Positions 1 through 8,140 of a DNA stretch of 64,000 nt are shown in pieces. Under the pieces are notes generated by a model. It searched no databases. It was not told the DNA's origin and saw nothing but the letters and a program-made list of their open reading frames with translations. Location: assembly GCA_963737835.1 (NCBI GenBank), contig CAVTUH010000001.1:1364001-1428000 (forward strand), read 5' to 3'. Each line of letters begins with the position of its first letter. Position 1 is the first letter of the stretch. This stretch comes from Palsa-1248 sp963737835. Its GTDB lineage: Bacteria > Gemmatimonadota > Gemmatimonadetes > Gemmatimonadales > Gemmatimonadaceae. Made by a program: the position numbers and the translations under genes.

Positions 1-51
1 CGTAGCAACGGAGTCCTGGCCTTCGGCATTTCGTACCAGCTCTTCCATTGA
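1..51 (+). CDS. 3' end of an upstream gene (partial)
   Basis: Reading frame 1 is open from the first base to a TGA at 49-51 and encodes a short tail ending GISYQLFH. The stop overlaps the TTG start of the next gene by the TTGA pattern, which fits translational coupling. A tail of alternating hydrophobic residues with a terminal aromatic would suit the last strand of an outer-membrane barrel, but 16 residues are too few to name a family. The reading frame is seen; the gene call is inference. Confidence 0.4.
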   Translation, partial: RSNGVLAFGISYQLFH

Positions 52-488
52 CCGCGCTCACGGCGTCGCTCACTCGACGGGTCGTCTTCGCTGCCGCTCA
101 CCGGTACCATCGACCCGAATGGGACGCGGCACGGAACGAGGCGGTCTTCGGCTTGTGCGCGCGACCTCACTACCACGGCCACACGTACGTGTGCGACGTC
201 ACCGTCGTCGGGCCGATCCATGAAGCGAGCGGCATGATCGTCGACCTCGCGCGGTTCGATCGCGTGCTTGCCGACGAAGTCCAACGGCCGCTCGACCATC
301 GCAATCTCAATCTGGACGTGCCGGAGTTCGCGGATGGCCGTGAGATCCCGACCGGCGAGAATCTGGCGCGCTGGATTCTCGAGCGTGTGCAGCGCGCGCT
401 CGGCGAGGCGGCCGACGGCGTGCGCGTGAGCGAGGTGCGCGTGGCCGAGGACGATCGCCTCTGGGCGACGGTCGCTGCGCGACCGTAG
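48..488 (+). CDS. queD: 6-pyruvoyl-tetrahydropterin synthase / QueD family enzyme
   Basis: A 146-residue protein of the T-fold family that converts dihydroneopterin triphosphate to a tetrahydropterin, either 6-carboxy (queuosine pathway) or 6-pyruvoyl. Three zinc-ligand histidines are visible: His18 in FAAAHRY, and His43 and His45 in HYHGHTY. The candidate catalytic Cys37 lies just before them in FGLCARP, the catalytic LDHRNLN motif is near residue 82, and the substrate-binding PTGEN is near 104. Length is normal for the family, if slightly long. The start is a TTG overlapping the preceding stop; no ATG precedes the first conserved strand. No other queuosine genes are nearby, so the physiological product (QueD or a PTPS-like role) is undecided. 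Confidence 0.85.
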   Translation: MTALTASLTRRVVFAAAHRYHRPEWDAARNEAVFGLCARPHYHGHTYVCDVTVVGPIHEASGMIVDLARFDRVLADEVQRPLDHRNLNLDVPEFADGREIPTGENLARWILERVQRALGEAADGVRVSEVRVAEDDRLWATVAARP

Positions 489-538
489 AAAGGAGAAACA
501 CAGAAAGGAGAAAGGAGACGGCTGCGCCAGCAGCCGTC
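487..538. repeat. AGAAAGG heptamer array plus hairpin
   Basis: Directly at the queD stop codon, 487-517 holds units of AGAAAGG at 487-493, 502-508 and 509-515, with one variant unit between. A GC-rich hairpin follows, with arms GACGGCTGC (517-525) and GCAGCCGTC (530-538). The hairpin could terminate queD. This is the simplest member of the array-plus-hairpin elements found in many gaps of this window. Confidence 0.7.
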
Positions 539-560
539 GTCTGTTGTATAGATTGCCGCC

Positions 561-1223
561 ATGGGAACGGACGCGGCTCATACGTCCGCCGCGGCTCGAC
601 CGCACCCATGGCGTGCGCGCTGCACCGGTGTTGTGCTCGCTGGCGGACTCGCGACTCGCTTTGGTGGCCGGCCGAAAGGGCTCGAGCGCGTCGATGGCGT
701 GCGGATCATCGATCGCGTTGCGGCTGCGCTGCGTGAGACCACGGACGACTTGCTCTTGGTGGCCAACGATCCCGGTGCGGCGAGCTGGCTCCCGGGAGTG
801 CGGGTCGCGACCGACCCGCGCCCGGGTGAGGGCGCCCTGGGCGGCATCCATGCGGCGATCCAGCGCGCCCGATCGCCAGTGCTCGTCGTCGCGTGGGACA
901 TGCCGTTCGTGCCAGCCGAGCTGCTTGCAGCGCTACGCGCGCTTGGCGAGCAGGGATTCGATGTCGCGGTCCCTCGCGGCGACGCCGCGCATGGACTGGA
1001 GCCGCTCTGCGCGTACTATACGCCGGCATGCCTGACTGCCATCGAGCGTCGACTCGACGCCGGCGACCGGCGCGCGATCGCGTTCTACGCGGATGTCCGC
1101 GTGGCGCAGCTCGATGCGCGGGTCGTCGCCCGATTCGGCGACCCGACGCGCACCTTTCTCAGTGTCAACACACCGGATGATTTGATGCGAGCCGACCAGT
1201 GGCACCCGACGGAGTCGTCATGA
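561..1223 (+). CDS. mobA: molybdenum cofactor guanylyltransferase (MobA-like)
   Basis: A 220-residue nucleotidyltransferase expected to transfer GMP from GTP to molybdopterin, giving the MGD form of the cofactor. The N-terminal nucleotide-binding signature is visible as VLAGGLATRFGGRPKGL at residues 26-42, and the metal-binding aspartate lies in WDMPFVP near residue 113. Length fits MobA (about 190-220). It starts with ATG after a short gap behind queD and its stop overlaps dacB (ATGA). The moeA gene two positions downstream supports a cofactor role. A MobA-like cytidylyltransferase for xanthine dehydrogenase (MocA) is an alternative I cannot exclude from sequence alone. Confidence 0.85.
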   Translation: MGTDAAHTSAAARPHPWRARCTGVVLAGGLATRFGGRPKGLERVDGVRIIDRVAAALRETTDDLLLVANDPGAASWLPGVRVATDPRPGEGALGGIHAAIQRARSPVLVVAWDMPFVPAELLAALRALGEQGFDVAVPRGDAAHGLEPLCAYYTPACLTAIERRLDAGDRRAIAFYADVRVAQLDARVVARFGDPTRTFLSVNTPDDLMRADQWHPTESS

Positions 1224-2881
1224 AGCCTGTCTCGTCCTCTCTGCTCCGGCCCGAGCGTTTCCGACGTTCGCGCCGCCGTGGTTGGCACGCCGCCCTCGCC
1301 GGTGTGGTCGTGGAAGGCGTGGTGGCGGCCATCGCGTGCGCGCCCGGGACGCCCCGGCCAGCGACGCCGCCGACGCCGGCACCCGCCGTCGTCGCAGCCA
1401 CACCGGAAACAGCGGCGACGGCGTCACTGCGCCGCACCGCCGCGGCGCAGCTCCGGCAGAGCATCGATTCGCTGCTCGATGATCCGCGCTTCCACAACGC
1501 CTTCTGGGGTGTGCTGATCGTCGATCCGGCGAGCGGAGACACCCTCTACGCACGCAACGCGCATCGACTGTTCCTCCCCGCCTCGAACATGAAGGTGATC
1601 ACGAGCTCCGTCGCGTTGACCCAGCTCGGCGCTGACTTCCGTTTCCGGACTGCGTTCGTCGCGCGCGGTCGCGTACACGACAGCACATTGGTCGGCGACC
1701 TGGTGGTGATTGGCCGCGGAGATCCGACCGTCAGCGACCACATGATGCACGATGCCATGATCCCGCTGCGCGCAGCCGCAGACTCGCTGGCAGCTCACGG
1801 CATTCGTCGCATCACAGGTCACATCGTCAGCGGCGGCGACGCGTTCCCCGATGCGGACGTGGGGTTTGGGTGGGATTGGGACGATCTGACACAGCCCTAC
1901 GCGGCGGGCGTCGACGAACTGTTCTTCAACGAAGGCTTTACCACAATTGCGATCCGTGGATCACGGCATCCCGGATCGGCCGCCCGAATCACCACCGCGC
2001 CGCTTGCCGACTATCCACGCGTGCACTCGCGCGTGACGTCGGCGACGCCGGGTGGGGCGACGCCGACGGCAGAGCTCACAGCGGCGTTCGATCCGGCGCG
2101 TGGTGCGCTCACGATCGACGGCACGGTCGCCCCGGGCGACACGAACACGCTGCTCGTCACTTACCCAGACCAGGCCACCGCCTACCTGTATGCCGTTGCG
2201 AGCGCACTTCGGCAGCGGGGGATCCATCTGCGCGCAGCGCCGGTGGTGCCGCCCCAGGACCAACTGTCAGCGCACACCGCACGCCTGGGCGTCGTCGCGC
2301 CCACGCCGCCAGCGGTGGGCGACACCGTGTTTACGCTCGAGTCGCCGCCGCTGCGCGACATCCTGCCCGCGCTGCTCAAGCCTTCCCAGAACCAGATCGC
2401 GGAGGTTCTCCTCAAGACATTGGGCCTGGAACGAACCGGTGTCGGATCGGCGGACAGCGGGCGGCGCGTCGTCGAATCCCAGCTGACGGCCTGGGGCGCG
2501 GCCCCGGATGAGTTCGTGATTCGGGACGGGAGCGGACTGTCGCGTCACGACTACCTGGCGCCGGCCACGCTCGTGCGCGTTCTCGGCACGATGCAGCACG
2601 ACACCGCGTTCCATGCGCTGTACGATGCGCTCCCCATCGCCGGTGTCGACGGAACGATCGCCGACCGGATGCGCGGCACCGCCGCGGCGGGGAACGTGCA
2701 CGCGAAGACGGGGTTCGTCGACCGTGCCCGGTCACTGTCGGGCTACGTGACGACCACAGACGGCGTGGGGCTCATCTTCAGTTTCCTCTGCAACAACTGG
2801 ACGGTCCCGGTGCAGGAGGTCGAACAAGTGCAGGACGCAATTGCGGTCCGCCTCGCCTCGATGTCGCTCAATCGTCGCTGA
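1220..2881 (+). CDS. dacB: D-alanyl-D-alanine carboxypeptidase/endopeptidase (PBP4 type, S13)
   Basis: A periplasmic penicillin-binding protein of the S13/DacB family that trims peptidoglycan stem peptides or cleaves cross-links. All three active-site motifs are present: SxxK as Ser122-Asn-Met-Lys125, SxN as Ser389-Gln-Asn391, and KTG as Lys496-Thr-Gly498. The wide spacing between the first two motifs is characteristic of PBP4, which has inserted domains. An Ala/Pro-rich N-terminus with a hydrophobic stretch (residues 25-50) and a possible lipobox-like Cys suggests export. I prefer the ATG at 1220 (ATGA overlap with mobA) to an in-frame GTG at 1199. The gene sits between mobA and moeA without an obvious functional link. 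Confidence 0.92.
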   Translation: MKPVSSSLLRPERFRRSRRRGWHAALAGVVVEGVVAAIACAPGTPRPATPPTPAPAVVAATPETAATASLRRTAAAQLRQSIDSLLDDPRFHNAFWGVLIVDPASGDTLYARNAHRLFLPASNMKVITSSVALTQLGADFRFRTAFVARGRVHDSTLVGDLVVIGRGDPTVSDHMMHDAMIPLRAAADSLAAHGIRRITGHIVSGGDAFPDADVGFGWDWDDLTQPYAAGVDELFFNEGFTTIAIRGSRHPGSAARITTAPLADYPRVHSRVTSATPGGATPTAELTAAFDPARGALTIDGTVAPGDTNTLLVTYPDQATAYLYAVASALRQRGIHLRAAPVVPPQDQLSAHTARLGVVAPTPPAVGDTVFTLESPPLRDILPALLKPSQNQIAEVLLKTLGLERTGVGSADSGRRVVESQLTAWGAAPDEFVIRDGSGLSRHDYLAPATLVRVLGTMQHDTAFHALYDALPIAGVDGTIADRMRGTAAAGNVHAKTGFVDRARSLSGYVTTTDGVGLIFSFLCNNWTVPVQEVEQVQDAIAVRLASMSLNRR

Positions 2882-2882
2882 C

Positions 2883-4133
2883 GTGCTGTCCGTCCCCGAA
2901 GCTGTCGCGTCGGTCCTCGCGGACATCCATCCATGCGCGGTCGAGCGGGTTGCCCTCCTCGACGCGCTCGGCCGGGTGCTCGCCACGACGGTCGCCGCGC
3001 CCCTCACGCTGCCCGCGTGGGACAACGCGGCAATGGATGGCTACGCGGTGCGCGCGGAGGACGTCGCCACAGCGTCTCGTGAGTCGCCGGTCGTGCTGCC
3101 CGTGCTCGAGACCATCGCGGCCGGCCAGTTTCCGACGGTGCCGGTTGCCGCGGCCACCGCAACACGGATCATGACGGGCGCCCCGATGCCAGAGGGTGCG
3201 GACTCGGTCATCCGCGTCGAGGACACCGATGGGGGCAGCGAACGGGTCACGATCGCCGACGCACGCGACGCCGGGCGCAACGTGCGGCCTCGGGGCGAGG
3301 ATTTCCACGAGGGTGATGCATTGTTTTCGCCGGGTGTTGTCATCGGCCCCGCACAGATCGGGATCTTGGCCTCCATCGGGGCTTCCGTCGTGGATGTGCA
3401 CCGCAGGCCACGGGTCGCGATTGTCGGTTCAGGGGACGAGCTGGTCGATCTCGATCACTTCAGCGAGGCCGCCACGGGCCGCCGCAGCGTTTCATCCAAC
3501 AACTACTCACTGCACGCCGCCGTCCGTGCGGCTGGAGCCGAGCCGGTGAATCTCGGCGTCGCGCCCGACGCACCCGCCGCGCTGCAAGACGTCCTGGGCC
3601 GCAGCGCCGGATGCGATCTGCTCGTCACGACCGCGGGGGTATCGGTCGGGGAATTCGACTATACACGCAAGGTCATCGCCTCGCTCGGCGCCGACATGAA
3701 GTTCTGGAGGGTGCGCATGCGTCCCGGAGCTCCGCTCGGCTTTGGGTGGCTCGGGCGCATGCCGTGGATGGGCCTCCCGGGGAACCCCGTGTCCGCGCTC
3801 GTCACCTTCGAGCTCTTCGTTCGACCGGTCATCCGGCGAATGATTGGGCACACGCGCCTCTTCCGGCGACCCATCCCAGTGCTGCTCGAGGAGCCTGTGA
3901 GGATCGCGGCCCCGCTGACCCATTTTCTCCGCGCGGTTGTCCGAATTGGTGAGGATGGGGTGGCCCGTGCTCGACTCACAGGACGCCAGGGGTCCGCGAT
4001 CTTGACGTCAATGTCACTCGCCAACGCCTTACTCGTCGTCCCCGAGGACCGCCTGGTCGCCGATACTGGCGAGGTCCTGCACGCCCTGCTGCTTTCCGAC
4101 GACACCACGACGAGCGCCGCGTTCGCGCTCTGA
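2883..4133 (+). CDS. moeA: molybdopterin molybdenumtransferase (MoeA)
   Basis: About 416 residues. MoeA inserts molybdate into adenylylated molybdopterin. Visible signatures are DNAAMDGYAVRAED in the N-terminal part, RIMTGAPMPEGADSVIRVED, a MoCF-binding domain with VAIVGSGDEL and TTAGVSVGEFDYT, and the C-terminal GLPGNPVSALVTFELFV. The frame extends upstream to a TTG at 2841 inside dacB. A GTG at 2883, one base after the dacB stop, leaves exactly the expected N-terminus (VLSVPEAV) and is preferred. With mobA upstream, this makes a small molybdenum-cofactor cluster; moaABCDE are not in the window. Confidence 0.95.
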   Translation: MLSVPEAVASVLADIHPCAVERVALLDALGRVLATTVAAPLTLPAWDNAAMDGYAVRAEDVATASRESPVVLPVLETIAAGQFPTVPVAAATATRIMTGAPMPEGADSVIRVEDTDGGSERVTIADARDAGRNVRPRGEDFHEGDALFSPGVVIGPAQIGILASIGASVVDVHRRPRVAIVGSGDELVDLDHFSEAATGRRSVSSNNYSLHAAVRAAGAEPVNLGVAPDAPAALQDVLGRSAGCDLLVTTAGVSVGEFDYTRKVIASLGADMKFWRVRMRPGAPLGFGWLGRMPWMGLPGNPVSALVTFELFVRPVIRRMIGHTRLFRRPIPVLLEEPVRIAAPLTHFLRAVVRIGEDGVARARLTGRQGSAILTSMSLANALLVVPEDRLVADTGEVLHALLLSDDTTTSAAFAL

Positions 4134-4168
4134 GCGGGCGTCCCACTCGACATACGCACGTTACCGCC

Positions 4169-4732
4169 ATGATGAACCCTCGCGTCCTGCTCGCCCTCGG
4201 CGTGATCGTCTTCCTGTTTCTCGCGGGTGTCATCGCGCTCGCGGGACGAACGCTCCGCGCCAAGATCGACGGCGAGGCCGAGCGGCGGCGCGCTAGCAAG
4301 GTGCCAAGCGGGAAGCGCGACTGGGCGGTGACGCCGCTGCCGACCGGCATGGCGCGGACGCTCACCGAGCGCGGGCTCGTCAACGCCCAGCAGCTCGCGA
4401 GCATGTCCGACGCCGAGCGTGAGTTCTTCGTTGCGACCGTAGCGGCCCGCGTCGGGGAAGGCGCCAAGCCCAAACTCGTCGCCCCGGCTGGGGACGAAAA
4501 TGGCGCGCACACCACGCCCCCGGTCGCGAGCACAGCGACAGCGGCGCTCGTCTCCGCATCGATCTACTGCCCCGTCTGTCGCACACTGCTCGCGCAGCGC
4601 GCCGAGACTCCTCTACTCATGTCGCGGTGCCCAGGGTGCTCGCGGCGCGTGGCCACGCGCGTCGATGGCAGCCGGCTCACCGTGACGGTGCAGTACGGGA
4701 GAACGGGCGCTCACCCGGCCGTGGAAGGGTGA
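4169..4732 (+). CDS. membrane-anchored zinc-ribbon protein of unknown function
   Basis: 187 residues, family not recognised. An N-terminal transmembrane helix (about residues 5-27, VLLALGVIVFLFLAGVIALA) is followed by a basic stretch. A middle region with PTGMARTLTERGLVNAQQLA resembles a short helical domain. The C-terminal zinc ribbon has CPVC near residue 132 and CPGC near 151. The topology suggests a cytoplasmic domain tethered to the membrane. It follows moeA by 35 bp on the same strand and may be co-transcribed. It faces the ETF-QO gene convergently with only 14 bp between stops. Confidence 0.7.
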   Translation: MMNPRVLLALGVIVFLFLAGVIALAGRTLRAKIDGEAERRRASKVPSGKRDWAVTPLPTGMARTLTERGLVNAQQLASMSDAEREFFVATVAARVGEGAKPKLVAPAGDENGAHTTPPVASTATAALVSASIYCPVCRTLLAQRAETPLLMSRCPGCSRRVATRVDGSRLTVTVQYGRTGAHPAVEG

Positions 4733-4746
4733 GGCTCGGGATCCGA

Positions 4747-6402
4747 TTACATCAAACGATACCGTGGCCCACTCGTCCCCTCGCGAGGTGTCCAACGGGG
4801 TCCGAGGACGTCCGTCGCCTTGCAGTCGATGCAATTACCCGGGCTGACCAGCAACGTCTGACCTTCTCGCCGGTACACACCGGCAGGGCACATGTGTTGG
4901 TACAGCGTGGCCGCCTCTGGCGGGATCTCGCTACCTACAATGAGGTGCGACGGTATGTCGTCCCGCGTTTTGTTCCCGGATTTGTAGTTCGCGTCATCTT
5001 TGCTAAAGGTCAGCGTTCCATCTGGCAAGAAGCGCTCCTCCGGAGCCGGATCGCGCGGCAGCTCTGCATCAGCATGTGACTGGAGCTGGGCGCCGGGCAC
5101 CCGGCCGCCCGTAAGCGTCATCAGCGCGGCTTGCATACCGCCGCGATACAGGTTGCTGCCCTGGAAAACCAGACGCATGTTCCGACGGCGATGAAGGTCG
5201 TCCATGATGTAGCTCGCATCGACCATCCGGTCGTACGCGCCGAGGGTTCCAGCTGAGGTATCTCCTTGTCGCAAAGCGTCGAAGATTACACGCGCGGCGT
5301 AAATGCCGGACTGCATCGCATAATGAATCCCCTTGAGGGAGGAGACATTGACGTACCCCGCGGCATCGCCGACGAGGATTATCCCGTCGCCCGAACGCCG
5401 CGCTGGGACAGCATAGTATCCACCCTCAGGAATCGTCTTCGCCCCCCACTCAATCATCTCGCCGCCTTCCAACTGTCCGCGGATGATCGGGTGTTGTTTG
5501 AAGTGCTGCAGCATTTCATGCACGTCGAGCGTCGTCTGCCGGTAGTCCATGCCGACCACGAGACCCAGCGCGAGGAGATCGGGCGCAAGCGGGTAAATGA
5601 AGCTGCCGCCGAACACGTCAGCCGGCAGCGGCCAACCGACCGTATGCATCACGGCACTTAGCGGGCGCTTCGTCCGCCAAATCTCCTTGACGCCGAGCGC
5701 AAAGATCTGCGGGTTCGCACTCGTGATCTGTTGCCATTTCACCCAGGCCTGTGACAGCATACCGCGCGTCCCTTCGGCCAGGACAACAACCTGGGCGGCA
5801 ATGTCGGTGCCCGGGGTGTAGGCCGGCCCTGGCTCGCCGCTGCGCGTCAACCCGGCAGGCGTCGTGCGTACGCCGGTGACACGCGTCCCTGTGGTCAGCA
5901 ACGCACCAACGGGGAAACCCGTGAAGATGTAGACGCCCAATGCTTCGGCCTGCTCTCCGAGCCAGCGCACGACCTCACACAAGGATGCGATAGCGTGGCC
6001 ATGATTCCGCATCGTCGGCGGGGTCGGAACGCGAATCGCACGATTGTGAGTTAGGAAATAGACGCGCTCTTCGCTCACCAGAGAGCGGAATGGGAACTGC
6101 GCAGGGCCAAGGTTTGGGAAGAGCTCACGGATCGCGCGCTGGTTGATGATCGCACCCGAGAGTGAGTGCTCCCCGAGTCCAGGCGCCTTTTCGACTACGG
6201 CGATTTGCAAGGCGCCGAGAGGGCCGCCGGCTTCGTTGTCGCGTTGGACGAGGCGTGCCAGCTCTATGGCGCCTGCCAAGCCTGCTGGACCCGCACCGAC
6301 GAACACGACGTCCATTGCGGTTGCCTCCGCATTCGGGACGTCGGTGAGGAGAATACGATCCAGCGGTAGTGCGGGCTGGAATTGCGCGGGAATGATGGTC
6401 AC
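4747..6402 (-). CDS. electron transfer flavoprotein-ubiquinone oxidoreductase
   Basis: 551 residues, normal for ETF-QO, the enzyme that takes electrons from reduced ETF and passes them to quinone at the membrane. An FAD-binding Rossmann motif (VVFVGAGPAGLAGAIELARL) starts near residue 32 and GEHSLSGAIIN follows near 77. The C-terminal ferredoxin-like region begins CPAGVY and contains NCIDCKATD. In the family this reads NCxxCKTCD, so the fourth cluster cysteine is replaced here by threonine and only three ligands remain. The DNA at 4811-4840 reads this cleanly without a frame break. The start ATG overlaps the etfA stop by 4 bp, so the three ETF genes form one transcript. Function is confident; the state of the iron-sulfur cluster is open. 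Confidence 0.92.
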   Translation of the reverse strand: MTIIPAQFQPALPLDRILLTDVPNAEATAMDVVFVGAGPAGLAGAIELARLVQRDNEAGGPLGALQIAVVEKAPGLGEHSLSGAIINQRAIRELFPNLGPAQFPFRSLVSEERVYFLTHNRAIRVPTPPTMRNHGHAIASLCEVVRWLGEQAEALGVYIFTGFPVGALLTTGTRVTGVRTTPAGLTRSGEPGPAYTPGTDIAAQVVVLAEGTRGMLSQAWVKWQQITSANPQIFALGVKEIWRTKRPLSAVMHTVGWPLPADVFGGSFIYPLAPDLLALGLVVGMDYRQTTLDVHEMLQHFKQHPIIRGQLEGGEMIEWGAKTIPEGGYYAVPARRSGDGIILVGDAAGYVNVSSLKGIHYAMQSGIYAARVIFDALRQGDTSAGTLGAYDRMVDASYIMDDLHRRRNMRLVFQGSNLYRGGMQAALMTLTGGRVPGAQLQSHADAELPRDPAPEERFLPDGTLTFSKDDANYKSGNKTRDDIPSHLIVGSEIPPEAATLYQHMCPAGVYRREGQTLLVSPGNCIDCKATDVLGPRWTPREGTSGPRYRLM

Positions 6403-7388
6403 GAAGCTTTCCGTGCCGCGCGCACCGCCGCAGTGAGCGCTGGCACGACTTCGAACACGTCGCCCACGATCCCGTAGTCCGCGACTTTGAAGATCGGCGC
6501 GTCGCGGTCCTTGTTGATCGCCACGATGGTTTTAGACGTCCGCATACCCGCGAGATGCTGAACGGCGCCCGAAATCCCGACTGCAACGTAAAGGTCAGGA
6601 CTGACCAGTCGCCCGGTTTGCCCAATCTGTTCGCTGTGGGGCCGCCACCCATCGTCTGTCACCGCCCGCGTCGCGCCAACCGCCGCATTGCCGAACGCCG
6701 CGGCCAGTTCCTCGACGAGGTGGAAGTTCTCAGCAGACTTGAGGCCGCGACCGCCGCTCACAATGACGGGCGCCTCGCCGAGATCGAGTTTGGTCGTCGT
6801 GCCAACCTTCAGCTCCGTCGTCACGACACGTGTCGCAGCCGGATCTCCCGCCGGCTGTGCCCGTTCGATGCGCGCCTCCCTCGGCGAACGCGCCGGCATG
6901 ACCACGCCGGGGCGCAACGCCACGAGCGCCGGCGTCGCATGCACCTCCAGCGTGGCAGTCACTTTGCCAGTGTCAATTGGATGGGTCACCACCAACGCGT
7001 CTCCTTCGAGCGCGAGCGCGGTCACGTCGATCACGACCGGCACGCCCACCCGCCCGGCGACGCGCGGAGCCAGGTCGCGCCCCTGCACGCTCGAAGCGAA
7101 CACGCCGGCGCGATATCCCCCGCTGCGTAACCGATCCGCGACGAGCGCCGTGCAGGCCTCCGGGTTGTACCGCTCGAGGGCCGGATGCTCGACAACCACG
7201 ACGACGTCGGCGCCGTGCTCTCCCAACGCTTGCGCACAAGTCTCGATGCCTGGAGCACCGACCAACACCGCGTGCACTTCGCCGCCGCCCGACCCATCGA
7301 CCAATGTCCGTGCCGCCGCGACCGCCTCGAGGGCGACCTTGCGCAGCGCTCCTTCACGCGTCTCCGCGAACACGAGGACGTTCGGCAT
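6399..7388 (-). CDS. etfA: electron transfer flavoprotein subunit alpha
   Basis: 329 residues. The alpha subunit of ETF carries the FAD that collects electrons from acyl-CoA dehydrogenases. The C-terminal FAD domain is clear: IVSGGRGLKSAENF, then GATRAVTDDGWRPHSEQIGQ, LYVAVGISGAVQHLAGM and AINKDRDAPIFKVADYGIVGD. The ATG at 7388 shares its A with the etfB stop (TGATG), so the two subunits are translationally coupled as expected for a 1:1 heterodimer. A GTG one codon upstream is also possible. Confidence 0.95.
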   Translation of the reverse strand: MPNVLVFAETREGALRKVALEAVAAARTLVDGSGGGEVHAVLVGAPGIETCAQALGEHGADVVVVVEHPALERYNPEACTALVADRLRSGGYRAGVFASSVQGRDLAPRVAGRVGVPVVIDVTALALEGDALVVTHPIDTGKVTATLEVHATPALVALRPGVVMPARSPREARIERAQPAGDPAATRVVTTELKVGTTTKLDLGEAPVIVSGGRGLKSAENFHLVEELAAAFGNAAVGATRAVTDDGWRPHSEQIGQTGRLVSPDLYVAVGISGAVQHLAGMRTSKTIVAINKDRDAPIFKVADYGIVGDVFEVVPALTAAVRAARKAS

Positions 7389-8140
7389 CACAATACCTTG
7401 GCTTCGGTCTGCAGCAGCCCGATAAGCTCGGGCACGGCTGCCGCGCCCTCACCGATGATGCGGCCCGGGGCGCGCTCGGGGGGCAGGGCGAGGCGGCGCA
7501 CCGACACCCGCGACTCCGTCAGGGTGACGGCTTTGATGTCGAGAGGCTTCTTCTTGGCCGCCATGATGCCCCTGAGGGATGGCAGGCGTTCCTTGTTGAG
7601 TCCTTCATCAATCGTCAACACCGCCGGCAGTGGAAACTCCATGACTTCCTGTGCACCCTCGAGCTCGCGTCGTGCCCGTCCTCTACCAGCCGCGATCTCC
7701 AACTTCGAGACGCCGGTCACGCAGGGGAGATTCAGCAATTCGGCGACCATGGCACCGGTCGCGCCGTTGCCGGCATCGACCGCAACCCGGCCAAACAGCA
7801 ACAGATCGTAGCCGCCGCCCCGCAGCTCGTCCGCGAGCGCGCGGGCAATCACGAGAGAATCCGGAGTGGTTTGCGTCGTCTTCAGGTGTACACCGCGATC
7901 CGCGCCCATGCTCAACGCCTTGCGGATCTGCTCCTGTACTGCGTCGGCGCCCAACGACACGACAACGACCTCGCCCTGCCCGGCCTTTTCCTTGAGCTGG
8001 AGGGCAGCCTCGACCGCCCACAGGTCGAAGTCGTTCACATCGTACTTGAGGCCCGTCTCATCGATCGCCGTGCCACTGGCTGCGATCGCGAAGCGGCCTT
8101 CCTGGACGGGCACACGTTTGATGCACACCGCGATCTTCAC
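7388..8140 (-). CDS. etfB: electron transfer flavoprotein subunit beta
   Basis: 250 residues. The beta subunit pairs with EtfA and binds AMP. Family features are the N-terminal KIAVCIKRVPVQEGRF, the NDFDLWAVEAALQLKE stretch, DLLLFGRVAVDAGNGATGAM, and LPSLRGIMAAKKKPL near the C-terminus. It starts at a GTG that overlaps the stop of the upstream glycosyltransferase gene by GTGA. Together with etfA, ETF-QO and the acyl-CoA dehydrogenase upstream it completes a path from acyl-CoA to the quinone pool. Confidence 0.95.
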   Translation of the reverse strand: MKIAVCIKRVPVQEGRFAIAASGTAIDETGLKYDVNDFDLWAVEAALQLKEKAGQGEVVVVSLGADAVQEQIRKALSMGADRGVHLKTTQTTPDSLVIARALADELRGGGYDLLLFGRVAVDAGNGATGAMVAELLNLPCVTGVSKLEIAAGRGRARRELEGAQEVMEFPLPAVLTIDEGLNKERLPSLRGIMAAKKKPLDIKAVTLTESRVSVRRLALPPERAPGRIIGEGAAAVPELIGLLQTEAKVL

